From the NCBI GenBank assembly GCA_003242885.1, contig QKMZ01000006.1, positions 496,001-560,000 on the forward strand: 64,000 nucleotides of DNA. Direction: 5' to 3'. The position numbers were made by a program, and so were the translations under genes. Source of the stretch: Candidatus Melainabacteria bacterium (GTDB taxonomy: Bacteria; Cyanobacteriota; Vampirovibrionia; Obscuribacterales; Obscuribacteraceae). The notes below the pieces were generated by a model. It searched no databases, was not told where the DNA came from, and saw only the letters and a list, made by a program, of their open reading frames with translations. Of this stretch, positions 1 through 8,271 are shown in pieces (position 1 is the stretch's first letter; every line of letters begins with the position of its first letter).

Positions 1-45
1 AATGTAAGTAACTTCGTACTTTTCTTGCTTTTCTTTGCGTGACAA
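1..45 (-). CDS. rpsF: Probable ribosomal protein bS6, 5' end only (runs off window)
   Basis: The first 45 bases, read on the minus strand, encode 15 residues (MSRKEKQEKYEVTYI) from a TTG codon at 45-43. An AAGGGGGA Shine-Dalgarno sequence (complement of about 52-59) lies 7-8 bases upstream. The K-Y-E-V-T-Y-I stretch matches the first beta strand of ribosomal protein S6, which usually begins with a short leader and then (R/K)YEV-x-(Y/F)I. Only this fragment is visible, so the call rests on one strand of the fold plus the good ribosome binding site. It is divergent from the secreted-protein gene at 300. The 254 bases between them hold short hairpins (CCTGC/GCAGG at 74-86 and CCGGC/GCCGG at 106-119) but no promoter I trust. 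Confidence 0.5.
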   Translation of the reverse strand, partial: MSRKEKQEKYEVTYI

Positions 46-299
46 GTTGAATCCCCCTTATGGTCATGCGCGTCCTGCTTTGCAGGCAAGGTGAGGCGAT
101 ATAAACCGGCACAAGCCGGACCGGTAATTCTAGCACGCACTGTAGTGAGCGCCCGGTGCGCTGCTGCTTTGAGCGACTAAAACTATTGCGTAATCGTCAC
201 ATAGGCAGCATTTCTTGCGATCAACTAAACTTTTGATCATGGCGTCTCGTTGAACTCTTTGCTTGTCAGGTTAAAGAGATTACAATTGATCCGGAAAAC

Positions 300-1265
300 A
301 TGAGGCAATCGGCTGTGGCAGCCAGTTTTCGCAACCTAATTCTCGTCTCTCTTCTCTGCTTTGCGCAAGAAGCTGCGTTGGCCCAGGGTTTGCAGAATAT
401 GCCCTCCTCTCAAATCATGAACACCCCGCAAGGCAATTTCCCGATCACACCAAAGGGAATGAATGGCAGTGTCGGATCTAACATTTGGAATTCTGTCGGC
501 TCTAGAGTGCCAATCGGCACTCTACTGTCGGGCATTCTTGAAGATGACCTTTCTTCCGGAAAGAATCAGCGAGGGGATGTTTTTTCCATCCGTCTTGAAG
601 ATGGCTATTTCAGAAATGGAGTAGAGGTCGTTCCGCGTCATTCAAGAATTGTCGGCTCCATTGTCAGTGTTGTGCCATCAGCACTTACAGGTCATGGGCA
701 TCCCGGCAATCTGCAAGTGAACTTACAGACAATAGTTTTTCCTGACGGAAGCAATACGCCGCTAAGTGGCTTTATCGTTCATAACCCCAACATGGATGAA
801 TCGCAAAATCCGAGAAAGACAAATGCTGCAGATGCAGCAGCATATTACCCAAAGGCTGCGATCAATTCTCTGGGCATGGTGGGCAGAACTTTGAGCGGTC
901 GCTTAATTGGCTACAAGCCGGGCTTCAGACAGCGAGGCGCAGACTTCAGAATGGAGAAGGGCGAGATTTTGGCCGTGCGCTTGAATCGTTCGCTCGATCT
1001 CAGTCATATGTCGCCCCCGCCAACAGGTTTTGCTCCCAGCAACTTACCCGCGCCGGGCTTGACCTCACCGACGGTGCCAGCGCTGAAATCCGGTCAGCCT
1101 CTATTGCCTGGGCCTGCAACAATTAGTGGCCCAAATGCTGTTATGGGCGGACCGCAGCCTGCCCCGACTTCTGCTCCAGGTCTTACGCCAACAAGTGCTC
1201 CCAACCAGATATTCAACAATCCGGTCGGACCGAAGCCTGGTTTAAACATGCCGGATCCATTTTAG
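300..1265 (+). CDS. Secreted protein of unknown function with Pro/Gly-rich tail
   Basis: The 321-residue protein starts with a clear signal peptide (charged MRQ..., hydrophobic core about 12-24, ALA cleavage site near residue 28), so it should be exported. A folded middle part, about residues 70-215, contains repeated beta-type stretches around VPIGTLLSGILEDDLSSG and HSRIVGSIVSVVPSA; this looks like a small beta-barrel or SH3-like domain, but I cannot name a family. The last ~90 residues are low complexity and rich in Pro, Gly and Ala, as in surface or periplasmic linkers. It faces away from the partial S6 gene and converges on the gene at 1362, with a shared hairpin terminator between them. 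No enzyme motif is visible. Confidence 0.75.
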   Translation: MRQSAVAASFRNLILVSLLCFAQEAALAQGLQNMPSSQIMNTPQGNFPITPKGMNGSVGSNIWNSVGSRVPIGTLLSGILEDDLSSGKNQRGDVFSIRLEDGYFRNGVEVVPRHSRIVGSIVSVVPSALTGHGHPGNLQVNLQTIVFPDGSNTPLSGFIVHNPNMDESQNPRKTNAADAAAYYPKAAINSLGMVGRTLSGRLIGYKPGFRQRGADFRMEKGEILAVRLNRSLDLSHMSPPPTGFAPSNLPAPGLTSPTVPALKSGQPLLPGPATISGPNAVMGGPQPAPTSAPGLTPTSAPNQIFNNPVGPKPGLNMPDPF

Positions 1266-1318
1266 ATTTTGTACTTGCTGCACTTGCGTCATCTGCAAGT
1301 ATTTTTGGCAATGAAAAA

Positions 1319-1343
1319 GGGAGGCAATTAAGCCTCCCTTCTT
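1319..1343. terminator. Bidirectional intrinsic terminator
   Basis: GGGAGGC (1319-1325), loop AATTAA, GCCTCCC (1332-1338), followed by TTCTTT on the plus strand and preceded by GAAAAA, which becomes a T-run on the minus strand. It sits between the convergent genes ending at 1265 and 1362 and can end both transcripts. Confidence 0.85.
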
Positions 1344-1361
1344 TGTATGTCTAGTGATTGT

Positions 1362-2549
1362 CTAGTCGTCTGACGATGCCGGAGCAGAGCTGACCATGCC
1401 ACCTCCACCCTTCTGCTGTTGGGTGGCAGCTTTATACTCTGCTAAATGGCGCCATCCTTGGTGAAGAATCAGTTGATATGCATAGATTTGCTCCAACCAT
1501 CTTCTTTCGCCTTCCGGCAGATCCGGGCGCTCCAGGCGGCGTTTGAGCGAACCTGTGATGTTGCGGGTTTCTTCGATAGCCTTTCTGTAATTTCTTACTG
1601 TGCGCTGCAGACCTTGTGCAACCACTTGTGATTGCGATGAAGGCTGAGAAACATAAGCGGCAGCTGCTGCAGGTTCTCGGTCTGCTCGATCAATTCTCTC
1701 GGTTCTGTCGCTTCTATCGGCCCTGTCAGTTCTTTCGGGGCGATCTCGGTCTCTATCTCTATCGCGATCTCTTTGCGGCGCGCGTTTTGGCTCCTCAGCA
1801 TATCGATCGGTTTCAGCTGCTACACCGTTGGCATCATTGCGTTGTGCTTGACGGCTTGCCGCTTGTTGCGCCAATGGATGCTGAATGACATTTTTGTGGC
1901 GCTCCGCTCCTCCGCGTCTTCTCTCTTTACGCTTTGCTCTGTAGCAGTCGAGACAATCACGCAGACGTGGATTCATATGTTCAAAAACTTTGCCGCAGGT
2001 TTGGCAAGTTAGTGAATGTTTTGGCTTTCCTTCGCCCGATTCGCCTTCTGCTGGTGCGCTATCCGCATCGCCTTCAGCTTCAGGTTTTTCTTCTTCCTCA
2101 GCGATCTCTTCCTCTTCCTTATCTTCAGGAGGAGCTTCTTTTTTGGAGATGCGCTTGGCGGGGCGCTTGTTGTCCTTCTCTTTCTCTTTTTCTTTTTCTT
2201 TAGAGCGAGCGGCTGGTTTTTCCTCTTCTTCTTCCACTACTTCCGGTTCTGCCTTCACTCTGGTTGCAGTCTTGGCTTTCGCTTTACCTTTTGCAGGTTT
2301 GCGCTCGGAAGTGCGCATTTCCTCTAGCTTTTCCAGCACTTGAGGATTTGTCAGACCTTCTTCTTTGAGTTCGCGAACCTTTTGCAATTCTTCCATTGCA
2401 ACATCAGGAAGGACTTTGATGCCGTTTTCGTCTGACGTGGTTTCTATATTGAACTCTGTGATGTACCGCCTGATAGTTACTGACGTAACGTTGAGATCCT
2501 TGGCGGCCTGGGCAATCTTAGTGCCCTCTACCTTGGCGTTTCGACTCAT
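1362..2549 (-). CDS. MerR-like helix-turn-helix / zinc-ribbon protein with RD-repeat linker
   Basis: A 395-residue protein of unusual modular make-up. Residues ~9-75 look like a MerR-type winged helix-turn-helix (KIAQAAKDLNVTSVTIRRYI, then a recognition-wing-like stretch and a Leu-rich helix). Residues 80-175 are a Lys/Glu/Pro-rich disordered linker. C182-x2-C185 and C199-x2-C202 form a probable zinc ribbon followed by a very basic KRKERRR patch. Residues ~251-285 are Arg-Asp dipeptide repeats. The C-terminal ~70 residues (from about 315) are predicted helical (TVRNYRKAIEETRN). Family knowledge gives MerR-like HTH plus zinc ribbon as nucleic-acid binding; the RD repeats and basic patch make RNA or DNA contact plausible. 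No enzyme motif is seen. Transcribed alone, convergent with the gene at 300. Confidence 0.75.
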   Translation of the reverse strand: MSRNAKVEGTKIAQAAKDLNVTSVTIRRYITEFNIETTSDENGIKVLPDVAMEELQKVRELKEEGLTNPQVLEKLEEMRTSERKPAKGKAKAKTATRVKAEPEVVEEEEEKPAARSKEKEKEKEKDNKRPAKRISKKEAPPEDKEEEEIAEEEEKPEAEGDADSAPAEGESGEGKPKHSLTCQTCGKVFEHMNPRLRDCLDCYRAKRKERRRGGAERHKNVIQHPLAQQAASRQAQRNDANGVAAETDRYAEEPKRAPQRDRDRDRDRDRPERTDRADRSDRTERIDRADREPAAAAAYVSQPSSQSQVVAQGLQRTVRNYRKAIEETRNITGSLKRRLERPDLPEGERRWLEQIYAYQLILHQGWRHLAEYKAATQQQKGGGGMVSSAPASSDD

Positions 2550-2651
2550 TAAGCTGTGACCTTGAAATAAGTATCGACTGTGAATTGAGGCAGTTCTTCG
2601 GAAATCGATGCATCGCTAGCATCAAATCAGAGAGTCCGGGATCGACCCGTT

Positions 2652-2685
2652 TAGCTCTTAGCTTTTAGCTCTCGTAGCTCTCAGC
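2652..2685. repeat. Short tandem repeat TAGCTCT x4
   Basis: Four consecutive 7-9-base units (TAGCTCT, TAGCTTT, TAGCTCTCG, TAGCTCTC) in the gap between the MerR-like gene and xerD, upstream of the start of the MerR-like gene on the minus strand. It could be a multi-copy binding site or slippage product; no function can be read from it. Confidence 0.5.
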
Positions 2686-2752
2686 GAACCTTTGCGTTTG
2701 AGCAATAAGACTCTGGCTCGGCTCACAAAGACTGGCTTTGTTATCGCCTTTT

Positions 2753-2787
2753 GTTGCTCGCACACCCGTAGGTCGCCTCTGAGCAAC
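2753..2787. other. Inverted repeat, possible structured 5' or 3' UTR
   Basis: GTTGCTC (2753-2759) pairs with GAGCAAC (2781-2787), with an inner ACC/GGT pair around CGTA. There is no T-run on either side, so it is not a standard intrinsic terminator. It lies 48 bases past the end of xerD and about 200 bases upstream of the MerR-like gene, in the likely shared transcript. Confidence 0.35.
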
Positions 2788-2834
2788 TGACCCTAAGTTT
2801 ATCTCTATATATGCCGGAGGTAACTGTTCAGGAA

Positions 2835-3881
2835 TTAAATTTCATCCATCTTTGCAATGGAGGGTGAAAAATCGATCGGCCCTTCACTGACAAAAGCCCC
2901 CTGGGCTTGGTCATAAGCCTTGCGCAGGTGTCCACGGCTGACGTGCGTATAAAGCTGGGTGGTGACGATATTGGCGTGTCCGAGCAGTTCTTGCACTGAG
3001 CGCAGGTCGGCTCCGTTTTCAATCAAATGGGTGGCAAAGCTGTGTCTGAGCGTGTGTGGGGAGAGTGATTTTTCAACGCCGGCTTTCTTTGCCAAACGCT
3101 TAACAACTTGCCACACTACCAGGCGCGACAGGCGATTTCCGGCCCTATCTCTGAAAAGGGGGCGGACCACATGTTTCACTTGTGTCAGTACTCTTGTTTT
3201 CTTGGGTGCTTCAGGACCCGCTTCATTCGCTCTTCCTTTCGTATCGCCGGGCGTACTGTCCGAATCCTTGAGCTCTTTCATATAGTCTTGAACGCAGGCT
3301 AGAGCCTGGCGCCCAATCGGAACTATTCTCTCTTTAGAGCCTTTACCTAAGCAGCGAACATAACTCTGTGACAGATTGACGTCTTTAACATCGAGGCCGA
3401 CTAGCTCTGAAACCCTAAGACCTGCTCCGTAGAGCAATTCAATGATCAGTTTGTCGCGACTCCATTGAGCAGCGTCGATCATTTTTTCGACTTCGTCCTT
3501 GCTCAAAACAGCAGGCAATTTCTTCGCTCTAACTGGATTGTGCATCGCCTCGAGTGGATCCTCAGCGACGATTCCCGTGGTCTTTTGCCAGGCAAACCAG
3601 CCTCTCAAGCTGGCAATTGCTCTTATGATCGAGCTGGTCTTCTGACCCTTTTGTCGCAAGTAGCCAATGTATTGTTGTAGATCCTGCCGGGTCGTCGATT
3701 GTTTTTGTCTCGTTTTTTGCCAATTGATAAACGACAGCAAATCGCGCTGGTAAGCCATTTGCGTATTTAGCGACAAAGACTTTTCCGAGCGGACAAAATC
3801 AATGTAGCGGTTTAGACAGGCGTTGATACGTCTGTCTTCGGGGGTGCCAGGGGGCACCGAATGTGGTGGCGCCGAATGCAT
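2835..3881 (-). CDS. xerD: Xer-family tyrosine site-specific recombinase (XerC/XerD)
   Basis: A 348-residue tyrosine recombinase that should resolve chromosome dimers at a dif site with FtsK. The N-terminal SAM-like core-binding domain spans ~20-108. The catalytic domain carries the full set of residues: R156 (GAGLRVSEL), K180, H276 and R279 (HTLRH), H302 and the nucleophile Y311 (TTQLYTH). The family is usually ~300 residues; the extra length comes from an N-terminal extension and a charged insertion at ~203-232 (KELKDSDSTPGDTKG...) between the lysine strand and the following helix. The ATG at 3881 has a GAGG ribosome site. No integrase cargo or att-like duplication is seen nearby, so a housekeeping Xer is likelier than a phage integrase; whether it is XerC or XerD cannot be settled here. 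Confidence 0.93.
   Translation of the reverse strand: MHSAPPHSVPPGTPEDRRINACLNRYIDFVRSEKSLSLNTQMAYQRDLLSFINWQKTRQKQSTTRQDLQQYIGYLRQKGQKTSSIIRAIASLRGWFAWQKTTGIVAEDPLEAMHNPVRAKKLPAVLSKDEVEKMIDAAQWSRDKLIIELLYGAGLRVSELVGLDVKDVNLSQSYVRCLGKGSKERIVPIGRQALACVQDYMKELKDSDSTPGDTKGRANEAGPEAPKKTRVLTQVKHVVRPLFRDRAGNRLSRLVVWQVVKRLAKKAGVEKSLSPHTLRHSFATHLIENGADLRSVQELLGHANIVTTQLYTHVSRGHLRKAYDQAQGAFVSEGPIDFSPSIAKMDEI
3855..3868. repeat. CACC-N6-GGTG palindrome inside xerD start
   Basis: CACC-gaatgt-GGTG within the first codons of xerD, in the wider context GGCACC...GGTGGCGCC. It is the same element type as the cluster at 4021-4104 and shares a 15-base identical stretch (GGCACCGAATGTGGT) with the element near 22103. 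Confidence 0.5.
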
Positions 3882-3911
3882 CGTGCCTCACCTTTCGCCG
3901 TGGACGGAAAG

Positions 3912-3935
3912 AGCAATTCGAATGTTCGAATTGCT
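3912..3935. promoter_or_regulatory. Perfect 24-bp palindrome in xerD leader (candidate operator)
   Basis: AGCAATTCGAA and its exact complement TTCGAATTGCT, separated by TG. The 11-base arms are flawless. It lies 31-54 bases upstream of the xerD start codon and downstream of the predicted promoter, so it would be a repressor site in the leader or form an RNA hairpin. It resembles no LexA box I can match with confidence. Confidence 0.6.
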
Positions 3936-3971
3936 AAATATGTATTAGTGGAGATCGTATGTCTGAGATAT

Positions 3972-3999
3972 ATCATACTCGTGCTTCGTCAAGAGTCAA
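3972..3999 (-). promoter_or_regulatory. Predicted sigma70 promoter of xerD
   Basis: On the minus strand TTGACT (3999-3994), a 16-base spacer, then TATGAT (3977-3972). Both hexamers are close to consensus and point at xerD, giving a leader of about 85 bases that contains the palindrome at 3912-3935. Confidence 0.55.
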
Positions 4000-4020
4000 G
4001 CAAAATCGCAAGTTTTGCGG

Positions 4021-4104
4021 CACCATATAGGGTGGCGCCACTTTATCGGTCTTTGTCACCAAATCAGGTGGCTAATAAATTTGCCTGCGCCACCGTATTA
4101 GGTG
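4021..4104. repeat. Three CACC-N6-GGTG palindromes in tandem
   Basis: CACC-atatag-GGTG (4021-4034), CACC-aaatca-GGTG (4057-4070) and CACC-gtatta-GGTG (4091-4104). Start-to-start spacing is 36 and 34 bases, near a whole number of helical turns, with AT-rich spacers of constant length. They lie just upstream of the predicted xerD -35 box, as activator or repressor sites would. Related copies occur at 3855, 22103 (one mismatch) and 42371. Confidence 0.65.
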
Positions 4105-4137
4105 CAAGACTTCCGCCAAATATATGAGCAACTTTGA

Positions 4138-7100
4138 CTAATTGGCTCTTGCTTCAAGCAGCTTGGCGTCTATACCAGGCACCGGGTGCGCTGATTGTAG
4201 GGGCTTGCTTGGAAGCCACTTGAAAGACTTTTCGATTGATTGAGCGAGCACTTGCGGCTCGTTCAGCGATGCCGCCATTTTGAATGTGAAAGTGCGCGGC
4301 TTATCTCCTGCGATATCGCCGAGAACCGGCAGAGATGGCAATTTCTCGAGTTTATTGAAAGTAACCGCATTGAGGAATTTTTGAATCGTCATGCCGCGAG
4401 TGACATGTCCGATTGGTCCTCTCAATACACTTGTCGTCACCCTAGGAAGGGTGCCGGCAATTTCCATGTTCACTTTTCCGTCAACAAGGTTGGCTGTACC
4501 GCCGCCCCAGAGACGCATATCCTCTCCGTTGTACTTGAGTTCTGTGAAAGCGAGCATGCCTTTGGTAATTGCATAGCTTCCCATCAGTTCTTTGAACTCA
4601 CCTGTTCGCACAGGAACAACGCTCTGCAGCAAATTGTTCAGGTTGAAACCGAGCACACCTGATTGCAGCAGATTGGCTTGAGTCAGGCGTGCCTGAAGGT
4701 GCCCAAATCGTGCAAGGACGCCGTTTTTGACGTGGAATTTGCCGTTGCCGTTGAGATTGCGAATCATTTCGTCTTTGTCTGAGCCTTGCGACTTCAGCAA
4801 GAGCTCACCATCTGCGGTGCCGGTAAGTTCACCAGGGTGCCCGAATAAGCCTGTGGCAATGACACTAAGGTCAACACTCTTAAAATCAGACCTCGAGCCG
4901 AATTTCTGCGTTTCAGGATCAACCCATGCATTGAGATTGACAGTCCCATTGCCTGCCTTCAGCTTCATGTTGGCGAGCCTGATCTTGGGTAGTTTGTCTT
5001 CTCCTGAGGACGGCTTGAAGCTCATTTCTCCCGAGACATCTGTCACTTTGATCGCTTTCAGTTGCAATTCTTTCATCTCAACATGCGCGTTAATAGGCGA
5101 AGCTTGAGAGCGCGGATCATATGGATCGCGGCTCTGCATACGCCCTGTGGCATGGCTAATATTCAACTTCGGCACACCGACATCGACGAGGTCAAAATTG
5201 CCATTGATCTTCGGGTTGGACATTGGACCGTTTATTGCACCGTCAACACTGATTGTGCCAGTAACGGAGCTATCGGCTAATTGGGGCGCCAGACCAGCCA
5301 GAAGTCGTTTTGCCGGCAGCGGATTCGGTGTGACGATAGCCAGGTTGATCATCTGTTCGTTGAGCAGATTTGCATTGTTGTCATCCTTGACTTTAATCTC
5401 TCCTTTAAAATTCAAGACTGAGTCATTGACGAATAAGTGTGCATCATTAACAGTTACACCTTTAGGATGGATGGTAACTGCGCCGTCCAGCGACATCTGC
5501 TCGTCTGAAGGCTGGTGCAACACACCAAACGGTCCATACAGTTTGACGTTACTCTTTCGATTGGCTCGACCAGAGAAGCTTACTTTCATTTCGTCTTTGG
5601 TGCCGTTTGCTTTGAGGCGAACATCGAGCGGTCCCTGACAGGAGAATTTCAACTGGCTGGCTTTCTTTGCCGGTGAAAATGTAGCGATCAAATTATTGAT
5701 TTCGGCGGAGTTTAACGAACCGCGAATATCGCAATTCAAACTCGGCGTTGCAGAGCGGAATTGTCTTACATACCCGTCCGCCTGGAATTCACTACCATTC
5801 ATCCATCCGGCAATGTCTTGCAGAAGCAGGTCGTCTTTGGCGGTGGCCAAAACCCCGCTCAGGCGATCAACACCAATCTTTTCGTCTTCAACTCTAAAAC
5901 CGACACCCATCAAACCAATAACGCCATCGAAGCGCGGCAGCGCACTATTGGGAGCGTCTTTCAGTAAAAGATCTCCATAAATTTTGCCGTGCAATTTGGC
6001 GACTGAATAAGTATCGAGCATCTTTTGATAGTCTTTGCGCACTTGCTCCGGTACCACCTGCGAATGAATCCAGGCGTCGAAGTCGGCTAGATCAAGTCCT
6101 TGCGATTTGATCCTTCCGTCGACGAATTCCGCCTGACCAGGCACGCCCTTTATGTGAGCTGAAACCTGCGCCGAGCCGCCTCTGGTTGTGAGCGTCATGT
6201 CCTTCAGTGTGAGCAAATCGCCGGTTAAATTGAGTGAGCCTCCGCTGGCTTTGATAAAGCTTTTCGCATCGCTCAATTCCAAACGGACATCCTCCGGTAT
6301 TGCTGTTCCGGAGGCGATAGGTGATTTGAGCGAGCTAGTGATTTTTAGATTTGCATCTCTGACGCGCCCGCTTGCTTTCATGCCCGCCATTTGCGGGACC
6401 TGCATCTTGAAAGTCGTTAAAGCCAGGGTCAATTTGGCAAGGTCGATTTTCTTTCCTGCAACTGCGATATTAAGCCCGCCGCCTTTGATTGGCACCCGAC
6501 CTGTGAGGCTGAAGGTGCCACCGTCCATGATGCCGGTTAGATGGTCGAATACAAAGTCGTTATCCGTAATTCCAATTTTGCCATTCAGCTTGGTAATATT
6601 CAGCGAGCCGTCGCTGAAGAAAAAGTCGGCATTGCGCAGATTGAGCGAAATGTCCTGCCTTGTAGAGTTTCCGCTGCGCTGGAGTTTTGCTATCAGGTCT
6701 GCCAATCCACGCAGCTGCAGTTTTGTTTTTGCAGGAACAGTGATGCGCGCGCTCATCTCTTTCATCGCTTCTCTGGAAGCATTCATGTTTGCAGAAAACT
6801 TGCTTAAATCAATGCCGTTTCCTTCCAGGGTGTAGTTGGAAACTCTATTCTTGAGCTCTGTCTCTCCGCTGATTTTCACTTTGCCGCCAACGATTTCTGT
6901 TTGAGCAGAGCGAACTTCCAGCTTTTGACCAGGGATAAGACGAATATCGCCTTCTAAGGCCGATGTATTGGGAACGCCTGCATAAATGGCGAATTTCGCA
7001 TTTTCGGGGGCGGCCTCCTGCAAAATATCGCGCAAGAGCAATCCTCCGGCATTGAACTTGCTTTCAATCTCGGTGTGATCGCCTATATTTTGAATGTTTA

Positions 7101-8271
7101 CTATTACCTCTGCCCGTCCTGTCAAACGCTCAGGATTGATCCCGTCCAAAAGCATGAGCGGCGACCGCAATGATTTACCTTTGCCGGACGGTGCGCCTAG
7201 CAACTTATTCAAGACTTGCAGGTCATCCACTTTCCCGGTCAACTTAGATGAATACCCGCCCTTCTTTCCTTTGGGACGATCGAAATGACCGTTGGAGACA
7301 AGGTTCATGCCGGGCAGTTTCAGTGTCAGTTCTTCCCATGCAATCTTGTTTTTGTCGATAATCACTCTTCCATCTGACTTGGCATGTGGCGTTGTGATTG
7401 TTCCTAGCTGCGGATCGTGGAGAACCAGACCCTCTGCCTGCATATTGGCAGTGAGTTTGATACCTTTATCGAGCGTGCCGTTACCTTTCACTGTGACGTC
7501 AAACAAGCCGCTGAGATCGCGTGTTTTGACTTGTACGGCGTCTTCCGGCTTCATGATGAATGATGCCAGTCGCAGTGCATCATCAGGATTGATGCGTCTG
7601 GCCAGAAGCGCAATCGTATAGTGATTGCTCTTCCAATCTTCAATGGCGCCTACGCCCAGACCTTCCAGTTGAACTTGTGTCTTGTAATGAGGTTGCTTGA
7701 GTTCAAACGACAAGAAAAACGGCTTGCTGACTTTCTTTTTAGGCCAGACGAACTTGAGTTGCACGTTGTCTAAATTGATACTGCTTCTGTATGCAGGTGG
7801 CGCTGCCATATCCGTCAGGTGCAGGCGTCCATCGTCGATTTGAATGATGCGAACATCTGGTCCGAATTTGATCAGGTCTGCGAAATTCCAATCGCCGCTC
7901 GTCTCACGCGTGAACCAAAATTCGGGTTTGCGAAAGTCCAAGTGATGAAGTTCCACATCGCCTTTCAATAACGGGCGAAAAGCAACACCTATTTCGGTGC
8001 GTTGTGCGCGCAAAAATGGCGCATCGTCCAACTCATCCACTTCAATTTTGTTGGTGGCAATGGCTAAGCCGTTAAATCCGATACGCCAACTAATGTGTCC
8101 TAGTCTCACTTTTCTGTGGAAAAGCTGGGAAAGCGCACTTTCAAACTGAGGCTTGTACCAGTCGGCATTCAATGCCAGAGCAACGACCGCGATTAAGGCA
8201 ATCGAAAGAACCCAAAACGCCATGAATTTAAGGGCAAGTTTCCGTGTTGCGGATTTCTCCGCACTGGTCAT
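4138..8271 (-). CDS. Very large AsmA-like inner-membrane-anchored protein
   Basis: About 1377 residues from the ATG at 8271, placed just before a single transmembrane segment (LALKFMAFWVLSIALIAVVA). The frame stays open to a TTG at 8403, but neither start has a good ribosome site. After the membrane anchor comes an AsmA-type N-terminal domain (RKVRLGHISWRIGFNGLAI, LKGDVELHHLDFRKPEFWF, SGDWNFADLI). The rest is a long chain of beta-strand repeats of the kind GxLxLxGxLxLxDGxLxL, ending with an AsmA-C-like part (TGTADGELLLKSQGSDKDEM, NGNGKFHVKNGVLAR). Proteins of this group form long periplasmic grooves that move lipids between membranes or affect outer-membrane assembly; that role is inferred. 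It is transcribed toward xerD, with a divergent TPR gene upstream. Confidence 0.85.
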   Translation of the reverse strand: MTSAEKSATRKLALKFMAFWVLSIALIAVVALALNADWYKPQFESALSQLFHRKVRLGHISWRIGFNGLAIATNKIEVDELDDAPFLRAQRTEIGVAFRPLLKGDVELHHLDFRKPEFWFTRETSGDWNFADLIKFGPDVRIIQIDDGRLHLTDMAAPPAYRSSINLDNVQLKFVWPKKKVSKPFFLSFELKQPHYKTQVQLEGLGVGAIEDWKSNHYTIALLARRINPDDALRLASFIMKPEDAVQVKTRDLSGLFDVTVKGNGTLDKGIKLTANMQAEGLVLHDPQLGTITTPHAKSDGRVIIDKNKIAWEELTLKLPGMNLVSNGHFDRPKGKKGGYSSKLTGKVDDLQVLNKLLGAPSGKGKSLRSPLMLLDGINPERLTGRAEVIVNIQNIGDHTEIESKFNAGGLLLRDILQEAAPENAKFAIYAGVPNTSALEGDIRLIPGQKLEVRSAQTEIVGGKVKISGETELKNRVSNYTLEGNGIDLSKFSANMNASREAMKEMSARITVPAKTKLQLRGLADLIAKLQRSGNSTRQDISLNLRNADFFFSDGSLNITKLNGKIGITDNDFVFDHLTGIMDGGTFSLTGRVPIKGGGLNIAVAGKKIDLAKLTLALTTFKMQVPQMAGMKASGRVRDANLKITSSLKSPIASGTAIPEDVRLELSDAKSFIKASGGSLNLTGDLLTLKDMTLTTRGGSAQVSAHIKGVPGQAEFVDGRIKSQGLDLADFDAWIHSQVVPEQVRKDYQKMLDTYSVAKLHGKIYGDLLLKDAPNSALPRFDGVIGLMGVGFRVEDEKIGVDRLSGVLATAKDDLLLQDIAGWMNGSEFQADGYVRQFRSATPSLNCDIRGSLNSAEINNLIATFSPAKKASQLKFSCQGPLDVRLKANGTKDEMKVSFSGRANRKSNVKLYGPFGVLHQPSDEQMSLDGAVTIHPKGVTVNDAHLFVNDSVLNFKGEIKVKDDNNANLLNEQMINLAIVTPNPLPAKRLLAGLAPQLADSSVTGTISVDGAINGPMSNPKINGNFDLVDVGVPKLNISHATGRMQSRDPYDPRSQASPINAHVEMKELQLKAIKVTDVSGEMSFKPSSGEDKLPKIRLANMKLKAGNGTVNLNAWVDPETQKFGSRSDFKSVDLSVIATGLFGHPGELTGTADGELLLKSQGSDKDEMIRNLNGNGKFHVKNGVLARFGHLQARLTQANLLQSGVLGFNLNNLLQSVVPVRTGEFKELMGSYAITKGMLAFTELKYNGEDMRLWGGGTANLVDGKVNMEIAGTLPRVTTSVLRGPIGHVTRGMTIQKFLNAVTFNKLEKLPSLPVLGDIAGDKPRTFTFKMAASLNEPQVLAQSIEKSFKWLPSKPLQSAHPVPGIDAKLLEARAN

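Noticed and set aside
1990..2343. Plus-strand Ser/Phe-rich open frames opposite the MerR-like gene
   Set aside because: Artefact of the Lys/Glu-rich linker on the minus strand; no start signal or family.
2835..3881. Xer-type recombinase as an integrase marking a mobile island
   Set aside because: Neighbours are ordinary chromosomal genes, no direct-repeat att sites or cargo genes are seen, and the protein matches the Xer type.
4021..4104. Regular palindromes as a CRISPR or transposon end
   Set aside because: Elements are only 14 bases with variable short gaps, no transposase is near, and single copies occur far away in unrelated gaps.
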